Assembly: GCF_000717595.1 (NCBI RefSeq)
Contig: NZ_JNZO01000015.1
Span: 1-64,000 of the forward strand
Reading direction: 5' to 3'
DNA from: Streptomyces flavochromogenes
Lineage (GTDB): Bacteria; Actinomycetota; Actinomycetes; Streptomycetales; Streptomycetaceae
Length of the DNA: 64,000 nucleotides
Position numbers and translations under genes: made by a program. Shown piece after piece: positions 35,028-44,079 of this stretch (positions within the stretch are counted from its first letter, which is position 1; each line of letters starts with the position of its first letter). The notes under the pieces were generated by a model. That model saw nothing but the letters and a program-made list of their open reading frames with translations. It was not told the DNA's origin and searched no databases.

Positions 35028-38000
35028 TCACTCTCCCGTGTAGCTGAACGCCGCCCAATGGACGGGATGCCGATAAGGGCGGGTCGTCTCCCAGAAGCGC
35101 CGCGCCGCCGGTGAGGCTGGTGGCCGGCCGCCCAATTCGCTGTTGGTGACGGAACGGACCCAGGTCTGGGCCCTGCGCAGTGCCTCGGCCGGGTGCGGGC
35201 AGGAGCCTGAGCGCCACAGCTGGTAGAAGCGCTCGAGCAGCAGGCTGCTGCTCTCATCCGGTGCCCGCCACATGCTGCTCACAACACCTCCCACGCCTGT
35301 GCCCAGCAGCGCCTGCACGAGCGAGCCGGTCGGGCGTGGCCCCAGGAAGTTGATTCCCCCCAGGCCGAGAGAGCAGGCGGAGAGCACAAGCAGGCGGGTA
35401 CCGGTCAGCTGTTGCTCCAGCAGCTCGCCCATGCTGAGGATCTCGTCGTCGGCCAGGGTCAGCCCGCTGGCGAGGGGGCGCAGAACGTCTGAGTGACCGT
35501 GCGTGGCCAGATGTACGACGTCGGATCCCGGGAGGGCGGCGAGGACCGCGTCGCGGCGTGCGTCGGTGCCCGTCAACAGTGTGGAGCGGGCGAAGTGGAG
35601 GACGGCTCTGCCGGCCTCTCGGCGCGCTCCGGGCAGCGGCTGGTTGTGCATGGGCTCGGGATCAGCGACCGCGAGGATGCTGCGCGGCTCGCCGGAGTGC
35701 TGCGGTGTGCCCGCCCTTGGCCGCCTGGCGCCGCTTGCGAAGGTGACCAGGGTCGTGTCCAGGACGTATCGTCGGCCCTCCGGCAGCGTGGGGTCCGCCC
35801 ACCACGCGGCATGCAGCGGCAGCGATCCGAGACGCGCGCCGTGCGGAATCACGCAGAGCCAGGAGGTGGGCCACTTCTCCAGCACGGGTTTCACGAGATG
35901 CTCGCCCACCCAGCCGACAAGTGAGTCCACGCTCTGCCGGTGCCAGGCGGGATCCGGGGTGGTGCCCTGGCTCAATCCCGACAGGCCAGCCCGGCCTGCC
36001 ACGTCCTTGGCAGAGACGGGAAGCCACAGGGCGTCGACCCGGCCTGACGCATCCACACCCACTGCAAGGACGTCTGTGCTGCCCAGGACACACAGGTGGA
36101 CGACGACACACCCCTCGGGAGGTGGCCGCAGATCCGGACCTCCCTCCGGCACCAGGTCACGTGCGGAACGGATGGTCTCCAGACTCCGCAGGGCTGTTCC
36201 CAGGTCGCCCGCGTGGACCGCGCTGAGGGCTGCCTGGACCGCGATGACATCAGCTTCCTGGATTCGCTCGAGACGAGCGCTCAGACTCCCGCCGGTTGCC
36301 TCCAGAGCTGTCAAGGCCCGCCGAAGAGCGATCTGCGCCGCCGTGGACGCCTCCTCCCAGATGCCCGCGCCGGCCGCGCCGCGGGACCAGTCGGCAGCGG
36401 CGTCCGCGGAGCCTTCGACGTCGTCGGGAGCGGCCCACTCGCGGATCAGCTGTAACCCTTCCGCCGAGCACCGGTCCCGGGTCAGCAGCAGCGAGCCCAA
36501 CTGTCGGCTGCTGTCCTCGTGCCGGTATCCGCCCGCCGACAGCATGGCGCGCGCGCCGCGGGCCAGCTCGATCGCCTCCTCGAGATCCAGCGGGCTGCCG
36601 CTCATGTCGTACCTGGCACGCCAGCAGTCGGCGAGCTTCGCCGTGAGCAGCGCGTGCCGCATGCCGCCCTCGGGCTGTACCGCGGCAGCGCGTTCGAGGA
36701 CGTCCATCGCACGCCCGAGCGCCAGCGAGTGAGGCCGGTGCCGCAGATGCCGCAACAGCGCGGATGCCAGGACCTGCGCATGGTCCGCGGTCATGGTGGG
36801 AGTGAGGCCCGTTCTGGCCGCCGGCCGGTTCAGCAGAGTGATCGCGCGTGCGACCAGTTCCTCCTCGAAGATGCCCCGGGCACTGGTCAGCAGGCCCTGT
36901 GCGGCGGCCAGGAGCTCCGTCGGCCCGGCCTGGTGATCCGGCTCGCTGAAGTCGTCGGGGAAGACCAGGTCCAGGAGGGGCTCGTCGGCCGGGGAAGCGA
37001 GTCGGCAGGTCATCAGGTGGGCTGCCGCGTCGCGGTGGTCGGGAGATTCCGGCGTGGAGATCGCGGTGATGCGGCGGAAGCAGACCGCGGCCCGCGCCAG
37101 ATCGCCAGGTGAACCGGTCTCTGCGACGTACCGATGCTGAAGCAGGATCCCGATCGTGTGGAGGACGGGCACGGTACCGGGGCCGTCCTCGGTGAACGCC
37201 GTGAGTTCCCTTTCGGCGTGCGTGAGAGCCGCCCGTGCCGCACGCTGGTCCGTTCGGTCGCCCTCTTCCCACCACCGCACCAGCAGTTTCGTCACGAGCT
37301 CGGCGAGAGGTGAACCGGTGCCGGAGGCCGTGCTACGGCTGATGCTCTCGGGCAGCAGCGTCAGCATGCGCTCGACCTGTGCGTCGGGGAGCTCCTCCTT
37401 CTTGCTCAGACACATCAGCGCGGTCAGCGCCCAGTCAAACGAGTACAGGTCATGATCCTCCGATTCCGGATCGCAGTGGGCGACGGCCTCCGCTGCCAGA
37501 TCCAGAGCCCGTCGGGCGTACCGTTCACCAGGGTGATCGGCCAAGGCCAGGAATCGCGCGGCGGCGGCTTTGAGGAAGCGGTCGGAGTCCGTCCGGCCTT
37601 GCTGTACCGAGATCCACGCCGCCTCCTCGGCGGTCTCCGCCAGAGCCACGCGGCCGCTGTCGTGTTCGCGTCTGCGCAACAGCTCCTCGTACGTGCGGAG
37701 AAGAGCGACCGTCACCTCCAAGTGCGGAGCACCACCTCGGGTGGTAGCGCGTTCCTTCAACTCCCGCACCAGCACGACGGCTTCGGTGAGTTCACCGAGA
37801 TCATGCTCCGGAAGTAGACCCTGGCAGAGTCGGACGACGGCCACGAGGTTGGGCGACGCGGACTCCTCCTCGCGCAGCGAGCACGCCTCACCCACGTTGC
37901 GCATCGCCTGGTGCACCGCCCGCACAGAGCGCGTTCGCTCGCCGCGCGCGTACCAGACGCCGGCCAGGTTCTCCAAGGCTGCGGCGCGGTAACGGGCACC

Positions 38001-38153
38001 CTCTGCCCCAGGCAGATCCGCCGGAACGGAGCGCAGCGCGTAGGTGAACGACTTCTCCGCGGCATCGGCCTGGTCAGGACTGCCCTGGCGGTTGTAGGCC
38101 GCCAGGGCCTGCACGCCATGACTGAAGTGCTGCATGTATTCGCTGTCGGTCAT
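35028..38153 (-). CDS. TPR-CHAT caspase-like protease
   Basis: A 1041-residue protein. Residues about 1-680 are helical, TPR-like repeats (e.g. RYRAAALENLAGVWYARGER, ALLTAKLADCWRARYDMSGS). Residues about 700-1041 are a CHAT domain: VVHLATHGHSD with His near 885, and LLVLSACSLGLG with Cys near 927, the separase/caspase-type dyad. The end has LGTGVGGVVSSMWRAPDESS and HPVHWAAFSYTGE, typical of active CHAT enzymes. The ATG at 38153 has GGGGGAGC just upstream. It heads a four-gene operon. TPR-CHAT proteins elsewhere are peptidases in prokaryotic immunity and conflict systems (e.g. Csx29 with gRAMP), but no nuclease or CRISPR partner is here, so its trigger is unknown. Confidence 0.9.
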   Translation of the reverse strand: MTDSEYMQHFSHGVQALAAYNRQGSPDQADAAEKSFTYALRSVPADLPGAEGARYRAAALENLAGVWYARGERTRSVRAVHQAMRNVGEACSLREEESASPNLVAVVRLCQGLLPEHDLGELTEAVVLVRELKERATTRGGAPHLEVTVALLRTYEELLRRREHDSGRVALAETAEEAAWISVQQGRTDSDRFLKAAAARFLALADHPGERYARRALDLAAEAVAHCDPESEDHDLYSFDWALTALMCLSKKEELPDAQVERMLTLLPESISRSTASGTGSPLAELVTKLLVRWWEEGDRTDQRAARAALTHAERELTAFTEDGPGTVPVLHTIGILLQHRYVAETGSPGDLARAAVCFRRITAISTPESPDHRDAAAHLMTCRLASPADEPLLDLVFPDDFSEPDHQAGPTELLAAAQGLLTSARGIFEEELVARAITLLNRPAARTGLTPTMTADHAQVLASALLRHLRHRPHSLALGRAMDVLERAAAVQPEGGMRHALLTAKLADCWRARYDMSGSPLDLEEAIELARGARAMLSAGGYRHEDSSRQLGSLLLTRDRCSAEGLQLIREWAAPDDVEGSADAAADWSRGAAGAGIWEEASTAAQIALRRALTALEATGGSLSARLERIQEADVIAVQAALSAVHAGDLGTALRSLETIRSARDLVPEGGPDLRPPPEGCVVVHLCVLGSTDVLAVGVDASGRVDALWLPVSAKDVAGRAGLSGLSQGTTPDPAWHRQSVDSLVGWVGEHLVKPVLEKWPTSWLCVIPHGARLGSLPLHAAWWADPTLPEGRRYVLDTTLVTFASGARRPRAGTPQHSGEPRSILAVADPEPMHNQPLPGARREAGRAVLHFARSTLLTGTDARRDAVLAALPGSDVVHLATHGHSDVLRPLASGLTLADDEILSMGELLEQQLTGTRLLVLSACSLGLGGINFLGPRPTGSLVQALLGTGVGGVVSSMWRAPDESSSLLLERFYQLWRSGSCPHPAEALRRAQTWVRSVTNSELGGRPPASPAARRFWETTRPYRHPVHWAAFSYTGE

Positions 38154-38501
38154 GCTCCCCCGTTCGGCTCAGTACACGTCACGGCTCGGCTCTGCCTCAT
38201 GGCAACACAGCCAGCACGACGCTACCCCCGCCCGCAGCCTTCCGAGCCCAGATCCCGGACAACGTCTGCCAAGGAGAGCCGTGACCCCGGGTTCTGGACA
38301 CCCGAGACACGTGGATCTTGATGGTCCAGGACAACGGAGTCCCCGCGGGGATGACGTATTGCCCCGCCGAGTTCACGGCGGTCACGGTCGCGTTGCACGG
38401 GTCGCGGCCTCGAGCGACGAGCAAGCCGGTCGCCGGCGACCTTGGGGTGAACACCGAGAACTGAGGAACTGGACCCCGATCGCCGATGGGCGCGACCCTA
38501 G
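38154..38501. other. Gap between the CHAT operon and the insertion sequence
   Basis: This should hold the CHAT operon promoter near 38154-38250. A short leftward frame (38197-38454) contains NATVTAVNSAGQYVIPAGTP, which may be a gene remnant but has no clear ribosome site or family. No repeat or RNA was recognised. Confidence 0.4.
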
Positions 38502-40072
38502 GGGCTCGCAGAGAGTCAAGGTACTGCTTCCCGTAGTTCAGCTCGTTGATGTGATATGCGCATATCTGGCGAGGTCCGTGGTCAACTCGGCCTGAAGTTC
38601 GTGGTGTTGTTTCCGCATCCGGACGAGCGGCAGCGCCGTCTACTGATGGGGGGCTGAGGCCCGATCCTGGGCCATGGCGGGATCCGGGCGGTCGCCCGGG
38701 CGGCCGAGGTCAGCGAGGCCACCGTGCGCAAAGGCGTGGACGAGCTGGAGGCGGGGGCGGAACCGCTGGGCCGGGTCCGCCGTCCCGGTGGCAGGCGCAA
38801 GCGGGCGGCCGAGGTGGATCCAGGGCTGCGGCCCGCGCTGTTGGCGCTGGTCGAGCCGGATATGCGCGGTGATCCGATGTCGCCGCTGCGATGGACACGA
38901 AGTCCACCCGCAGACTCGCCGACGAACTCACGAGACAAGGCCACCGCGTCTCGGCGGATACCGTCACCGACCTGCTGCGGGAAGAGGGGTTCAGTCTCCA
39001 GGCCAACGCCAAGACCGTCGAGGGAGCTCAGCATCCCGACCGGGATGCCCAGTTCCGCTACATCAACAACCGGGCCCAGGAGCACATGGGTGCCGGCGAC
39101 CCGGTGATCAGCGTGGACAACAAAAAGAAGGACCGCGTTCGCCGTGGATTCGATCCGCCGCTGGTGGCAGGCCCGCTCCAGCCACGACTACCCGCGGGCC
39201 ACCCGTCTGCTGATCACCGCGGACGCGGGCGGCTCCAACGGATACCGCACCCGCTCCTGGAAGACCGAACTCGCCGCCCTGGCCACCGAGACGGGCTTGG
39301 AGATCACGGTCTGCCACATGCCGCCGGGCACCTCGAAGTGGAACAAGATCGAGCACCGGCTGTTCTCCCACATCTCCATGAACTGGCGAGGCAGGCCTTT
39401 GACCAGCAACAACGTCATCGTGAACAGCATCACCACCACCCACACCGGGCTGAGAGTCCACGCGGAACGCGACCCGGGCACCTACGACACCGGTATCAAG
39501 TCTCTGACACTGACATCGGCGCCTTACCCATGCACCGGCACCGCTTCCACGGGCGACTGGAACTACACCCTCCGTCCACAGCACCACGACACGATCGGCG
39601 CGGCCGAAGCCCCGCGGCCGGCCGGGAGCCTGCCCTCGCAGTCCCGATCAGGTGGTTTGCGCAATCCGGAACTGACCGGCATGACCGAGCCGGCGCTGGA
39701 GGCACTCGTCGACCAGCTGTCCCAGAGACTCGATGAACTACGTGAACACGGGCGGTCCCGGCAGCGAGGAGGAGACCGCATCCGGGCTCGCGGCGCCGGC
39801 GCCAAGGACAAGCTGACCACCGCCGACAGAGTCCTGGCCACCGTGCTCTACCTGCGCAAACTCGGCACCCGAGACCTGATCGCCCAACTATTCGGAGTCA
39901 ACGGCAGCACCATCACCAGGGCCGTTCACCAAGTCCGGCCTCTCTTGGCCGAGCACGGCCACACCGTCCCACCCTCGACAGCCAGGTTCCGCACACCCGC
40001 CGACGTCACCGCGTTTCTTGCGAACAACAGCCCCACGAAGATCAAGTCAGCATGTTGATTCTCTGCGAGCCC
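38502..40072 (+). mobile_element. ISAzo13-type insertion sequence, 1571 bp, with terminal inverted repeats
   Basis: Left end GGGCTCGCAGAGAGTCAA (38502-38519) and the complement of the right end GGGCTCGCAGAGAATCAA (40055-40072) match at 17 of 18 bases and bracket the transposase remnant. Flanks read CTAG before the left end and TTAG after the right end, a possible 3-4 base target duplication. The element is immobile on its own because the transposase is broken. Confidence 0.75.
38585..40058 (+). pseudogene. ISAzo13-family transposase, multiply broken
   Basis: Fragments in three frames make one transposase. The N-terminal part reads PHPDERQRRLLMG, then after a shift near 38655 ILGHGGIRAVARAAEVSEAT with an HTH. 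A missing base near 38893 moves on to TKSTRRLADELTRQGHRVSA and DPVISVDNKKK. An internal deletion near 39125-39140 removes part of the DDE domain. Then AVDSIRRWWQARSSHDYPRA, LLITADAGGSNGYRTRSWKT and MPPGTSKWNKIEHRLFSHIS carry the later catalytic region. The C-terminal HTH (TADRVLATVLYLRKLGTRDL) ends at a TGA inside the right inverted repeat. Two frameshifts plus a deletion make it inactive. Confidence 0.85.
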
Positions 40073-40205
40073 TTAGCCCTGGCGATTTCCTCTCTCGTTG
40101 CCCGTTGGATCGAGGCATTCTCCGTGGAGACCTGTCGGCCCGCCCCTCGTTGTGTGGCGGCTCGCCGCCGCCACGGGCCATCGGTCAGGGACCCACTCCG
40201 TGCCG

Positions 40206-40353
40206 ACCAAGATCCGGGCCATACGCGGACCAGCCGCCCGCAGCCGGGTCGAGTCGTGGCCGTTTCCGCTGGTCAGAGGCCATGAGAGGCGCGTACCACC
40301 GGCACTCCAAGAACCTGCTGGTGTCGTACTCGCCGAAGAAGCTCGGCTTCTTC
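40206..40353 (+). repeat. Repeat A, copy 2 (60-bp core at 40294-40353)
   Basis: The core encodes YHRHSKNLLVSYSPKKLGFF, ended by TAG directly after it. It differs from copy 1 at about 6 of 60 bases, two of them synonymous. The upstream block ACCAAGATCCGGGCCAT starts at 40206, with 98-base spacing as in copy 1. The perfect GAAGAAGC-TCG-GCTTCTTC hairpin is present. Confidence 0.75.
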
Positions 40354-40371
40354 TAGAGCGCCAAGTCGAGC

Positions 40372-40399
40372 TCCCGGGAGAGTAATTGCCCTCCCGGGA
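40372..40399 (+). terminator. Stem-loop after repeat A copy 2
   Basis: TCCCGGGAG, a 10-base loop, CTCCCGGGA: a perfect 9-bp stem. Additional GAGC/GCTC pairing is possible outside it. It follows the TAG of the repeat-A frame by about 15 bases. It could be a terminator or part of the repeat; there is no T-tract. Confidence 0.4.
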
Positions 40400-40486
40400 C
40401 CAGCTCCGGAGTGTCACCCACCGGCACGGAATCATGACGCCAAGTGCGGAACGGAGCCGCTCGGTCGCGCCTCCCGGATCAGTCAC

Positions 40487-40554
40487 GGACCAGACTCCCG
40501 CCCGGAGTGAGGCAGGCGTCAACCCTCTGACGCGTGTGGTGGCACGACGTAGCG
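40487..40554 (+). repeat. Repeat B, copy 1
   Basis: Two blocks, GGACCAGACTCCCGCCCGG (40487-40505) and TGTGGTGGCACGACGTAGCG (40535-40554). Both recur after repeat A copy 3 (42233-42276); the second block is identical over 20 bases. The rest of 40555-41075 shows no convincing gene. Confidence 0.65.
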
Positions 40555-41075
40555 ACAGCTCGACTCTGCAGAGCGCCGTGGGACCCCGGGCGGGACCTCG
40601 GCCCGGTTGCCGTCGGCGGCCTTGAGGAGCGGCCGCTGGGCGATCCTGTCGTGCCAGGCCACCGAGGCGAGCCTGTCGGTGCGGACGAGGTGGCGGCGGA
40701 CCAGTCCGATGAGTGGTCAGCAGACCGGGGCCCGCTACGACCTTGGCAGGTTACAGGACCGCGAAGAGTACTCACTTCCATGTCCGAATGGAATACATGG
40801 AAGGCGAACGACGCCGGGCTCGCAGCGTTTGCTGACGGTCTTCTCACACGGGAGCCAGAAACCGTGACGGGTTGCTGACGGCGCCGGCCCGCCCGGCAGC
40901 GACCCGCATTCGAGTCTCGTATGCTCCGCCTCTGGCCGTCAGGCCAGCGGAGATCCACGAGGTCCTGGGCCGGAAGGAACAATTCCTCCCGTCCACCTGT
41001 CATCTCTCGACGGGCCGCTCCCGCACCGACGTGGCGGCCGCCTTCGCTCTTCACCGTCCGAGACCGAGGAGATCC

Positions 41076-41846
41076 ATGGCCGACACCGTCCACTCGCTGA
41101 CCGCCCGCCTTCACGAGCTGCTCGTGGCGCACGTGACCGACGGGGCCGCCGACATCGCCCCGGGCCTCCGGGACATCGTGGCGCGGGGCGCGGCGCTCGG
41201 ACCCGACGGCGCGTGGATCGCCGCCGGGGCCCACGCGAACCTCAGCGGGATGGCCCTCGTGCAGGGGCAGGCGGACCGGGCGGTCTCCCACCTCGAAGCC
41301 GCGGTATCGGCCGGCTACAACGACTGCGTGGCCCTCCACGCCGGCCCCGCGCTCCCGCTGCACCGGGATCCGCGCTTCCAGACCCTCTACCAGCGCATGC
41401 GTATCACCGAGGACGACTTCGACGAACTGCTCTGGCTGCACCAGGAGATGCGGACCGCGGTGAGGGACGCGCAGGACGCGGTGGTCGACAACATCGGCCG
41501 CCTCGACACCGGGGTGTCCCCGCTCCCACAGGCCCCGCTGCCCACCCGCGAGCCGCACACCCAAGGCGTCCTGGCCACCCGCGTCGACCTCGCCGCGCTC
41601 CAGACCGCGCTCCAGCGGGCCGCCCTCAAGGCGGAGTTCCAGCGCAGTTCCGGCAACACCAGCCTCGATCTCATCGACGGCTCGTGGGACCGCCCCAGGG
41701 CCAGGCGCGACGCCTGGCACGCCGACGCGTCGGACACCCGGCGCCAGCGGGCCGCCGAGGCCCGGGCCTTCGTCGAACGCCCCAGCGCCGGGTCGTCCCT
41801 CCTCTCCCCCTGTCCTCCGCTGGGCTCGATCACGTACCCGGCCTGA
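41076..41846 (+). CDS. Hypothetical TPR-like protein
   Basis: A 256-residue soluble protein. Residues about 1-110 look like TPR helices ending in a domain cap: WIAAGAHANLSGMALVQGQA then SHLEAAVSAGYNDCVALHAG and HRDPRFQTLYQRMRI, resembling the TPR end-of-group motif (an A-G-Y/D-P-R-F pattern). The C-terminal half is helical and charged (FDELLWLHQEMRTAVRDAQD; LAALQTALQRAALKAEFQRS). No enzyme motif is seen. CGAGGAGATCC precedes the ATG at 41076; a longer upstream frame has no support. It lies between repeat A-B units and has no operon partner. Function unknown. Confidence 0.7.
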   Translation: MADTVHSLTARLHELLVAHVTDGAADIAPGLRDIVARGAALGPDGAWIAAGAHANLSGMALVQGQADRAVSHLEAAVSAGYNDCVALHAGPALPLHRDPRFQTLYQRMRITEDDFDELLWLHQEMRTAVRDAQDAVVDNIGRLDTGVSPLPQAPLPTREPHTQGVLATRVDLAALQTALQRAALKAEFQRSSGNTSLDLIDGSWDRPRARRDAWHADASDTRRQRAAEARAFVERPSAGSSLLSPCPPLGSITYPA

Positions 41847-41952
41847 TCCCAAGAAGGGCCGGGCCGGACGGAGGAGGGGCAGCACTCCAGGGCTTGCGGG
41901 AGAGCCTGCTCCAGACGGGCCAGGGCCAGGCCACCCAGAAGGTCCTCGCGAT

Positions 41953-42099
41953 GGCCGGATCCGGGCCGAATCCGGTCCACGCTCCGGTATCGCCCCGGAG
42001 ACACGGACGTTCGTCCTGGTCTGAAGGATGCCAAGCCTGTGCCGCCGGCAGACCAAGAACCTGCTGGTGTCGTACTCGCCGCAGAAGTTCGGATTGTTC
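41953..42099 (+). repeat. Repeat A, copy 3 (60-bp core at 42040-42099)
   Basis: The core encodes CRRQTKNLLVSYSPQKFGLF, about 8 differences from copy 1. The terminal hairpin is disrupted (GCAGAAGTTCGGATTGTTC) while the peptide frame stays open, so structure is less conserved than coding. The upstream GGATCCGGGCC block is at 97-base spacing. Confidence 0.7.
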
Positions 42100-42232
42100 C
42101 AGAGCCTCAAGCCGGCTGTCTGGAGGCGCCGTCACGCTCCAGGCAGTCCGACACCGGAGGCACTCCAGGCAAGCTTCAGGCTGCATCGAATCGATGGTCG
42201 ACCCGCACGAGGTCTGCCCCCGGACCGGTCAT

Positions 42233-42276
42233 GGACCGGGCTCCCGCCCGGGCACATGTGGTGGCACGACGTAGCG
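42233..42276 (+). repeat. Repeat B, copy 2
   Basis: GGACCGGGCTCCCGCCCGG (42233-42251) and TGTGGTGGCACGACGTAGCG (42257-42276). The latter is identical to repeat B copy 1. It lies about 134 bases after the end of the repeat A core, as does copy 1. The remainder of 42277-42657 shows no gene. Confidence 0.65.
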
Positions 42277-42657
42277 GGACCTCTCAGGCCCCGCAGCGCG
42301 CTCCGCGGGCGCCCCTCCGCAGGCGGACGCGGGCCGGGTCGGGCCCGGCCGGCCCCGGGCCGTCGTATCTCGACCGCGCCTCTGATGGTCCGCCGGGGCC
42401 GACGCGTCCACCGCGGAGGCGCACCGGATGGCATGTGATGCGGGAGAACACAGAACAACATCGAATCGAGTCGCCGTCTAGCAGGATTGCGACGTGAACC
42501 GCCACGCGACGACTTTCCTGGGCAGACGGTTTCTCGACTTGTTCAAGTCGTCGCGGGGGTCGATTGTTGACGTCGGAAATCTGCCAGAAGACGGCGCACG
42601 GTCCTGCTGCACTGGAGGCCACACTCTCCCTGTGATGCCCAACTCAGGACGGGATTC

Positions 42658-43875
42658 ATGTCCACAGCAACCACCCCTGCTGTCCAATCTCCCGCATCGC
42701 CCGACCGCTCGCCTTTCATCTCCTGGCTGGCCGTCATTTCGGTAATGCTGGGAATCTTCTCCATCGTCACGACCGAAATTCTTCCCATCGGCCTTCTCAC
42801 GTCGATCGGATCGAGTTTCACCATTTCGGACGGAATGGCTGGTCTCCTGATGACCATGCCAGGATTCCTCGCCGCGGTCTCGGCCCCCGTGGTCACGGTG
42901 GCCACAGGACGTATCGACCGGCGGGTCATGCTGGGTGTGCTCATCCTTCTGCTGTCGCTGGCCAACTTCCTTGCCTCCGCCGCGTCGAGCTACTGGCTGC
43001 TCCTGATCTCCCGCGTCATGGTGGGTGTCACCATCGGCGGCTTCTGGTCCATCGGGGCCGGACTCGCCGGTCAGCTGGTTCCCGCGAAGTCCGTGGGCCG
43101 CGCGACCTCGGTGATCTTCTCCGCCGTACCGCTCGGCTCCGTACTCGGAGTACCGCTGGGCACGTTCATCGGTGACATCGCAGGCTGGCGGACGGCGTTC
43201 CTCGTCATGGGCGGCTTCACGCTGGCCGTCCTCGTGCTGCTTCTCGCAGTCGTCCCGCCCCTCCCTTCGGACCAGGCGACGCGCCTCGACGTCCTCGGCA
43301 GCATGCTCCGGAGGGTCAACACCCGCTTCGCCCTGGTCATGACCTTCCTCGTCGTGCTCGCCCACTTCGGCACGTACACGTACATCACTCCGTTCCTTGA
43401 GCAGCTGACCCACGTCGGTTCGGGTCTCCTAACGGTCTACCTGCTCGTCTACGGAGCGGCCGGAATGGCCGGCAACTTCCTCGGCGGATCCACGGTGGGA
43501 CGCTATCCGCGGTCCACCTTCGCCACGGCGGCGGCCCTGATCGCGGCCGCGACCCTGCTCCTGCCCGTCGTCGGGCAGTCGGACGCCGGCGCGGTGGCGC
43601 TGCTCGTCGTGTGGGGCGTCGCCTACGGCGCCGTCCCGGTCTGCTCCCAGACCTGGTTCTCGAAGGCCGCCCCCGACTCCCCCGAGGCATCCTCCGTCCT
43701 GTTCACCGCCTCCTTCCAGGCCACCATCTCCATCGGGGCCCTGGTCGGAGGAGCCGTCCTCGACCGTTCCTCGCCCTCCACCGTCATGGTGCTGGGCGGG
43801 CTGACAGCCGTCTTCGGGGTCCTCGCGGCCTGGGCCCACGGGGCGGGAAGGTTCACGTGGCCGAAGGCCTCCTAG
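42658..43875 (+). CDS. MFS efflux transporter (DHA1 type)
   Basis: A 405-residue, 12-helix major facilitator of the drug:proton antiporter-1 group (AraJ/YdhP-like sugar or drug exporters). Helix 1 reads WLAVISVMLGIFSIVTTEIL with the TE pair common in this group. The loop-2 motif A is ATGRIDRRVML. Motif C-like helix 5 is SVIFSAVPLGSVLGVPLGTF. The ATG at 42658 follows CAGGACGGGATTC, a modest ribosome site. Base usage and intact length contrast with the decayed neighbours, so the gene is probably under selection. The substrate is unknown; export of a toxic compound is likely by family. Confidence 0.87.
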   Translation: MSTATTPAVQSPASPDRSPFISWLAVISVMLGIFSIVTTEILPIGLLTSIGSSFTISDGMAGLLMTMPGFLAAVSAPVVTVATGRIDRRVMLGVLILLLSLANFLASAASSYWLLLISRVMVGVTIGGFWSIGAGLAGQLVPAKSVGRATSVIFSAVPLGSVLGVPLGTFIGDIAGWRTAFLVMGGFTLAVLVLLLAVVPPLPSDQATRLDVLGSMLRRVNTRFALVMTFLVVLAHFGTYTYITPFLEQLTHVGSGLLTVYLLVYGAAGMAGNFLGGSTVGRYPRSTFATAAALIAAATLLLPVVGQSDAGAVALLVVWGVAYGAVPVCSQTWFSKAAPDSPEASSVLFTASFQATISIGALVGGAVLDRSSPSTVMVLGGLTAVFGVLAAWAHGAGRFTWPKAS

Positions 43876-43968
43876 CGCCGCCGTGACCACCACTTCCGGT
43901 AGAGCTAGAGCCAGACCAAAGAAGCGCACCAACTGTCGTTTCGCTGGTCGGCCCGGGTGCAACCGCTG

Positions 43969-44028
43969 TACCACCAGCAGACGAAGCATCCGCTGGTCTC
44001 CTGCTCACCGAAGAAGCTCGACCTCTTC
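43969..44028 (+). repeat. Repeat A, copy 4 (60-bp core)
   Basis: The core encodes YHQQTKHPLVSCSPKKLDLF, the most diverged copy (about 11 differences from copy 1). The downstream bases CACGAAGTAGGGCGCCTGACCTG also match copy 1. The upstream block is only weakly recognisable. It is in the same orientation as the other copies. Confidence 0.65.
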
Positions 44029-44043
44029 TCACAGCACGAAGTA

Positions 44044-44079
44044 GGGCGCCTGACCTGGGCGTTGGCCCGACAGGCGCCC
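44044..44079. terminator. Long hairpin following repeat A copy 4
   Basis: GGGCGCCTG (44044-44052) pairs with CAGGCGCCC (44071-44079), with further partial pairing of CTGGGC and GCCCGA inside. It could terminate the MFS gene or be part of the repeat. Apart from this and repeat A, the gap 43876-44318 shows nothing else. Confidence 0.45.

Noticed and set aside
40479..42110. Leftward open frame of 543 codons across the repeats and the TPR-like gene
   Set aside because: It spans both repeat units and lies antisense to a frame with a good ribosome site; it shows no domain.
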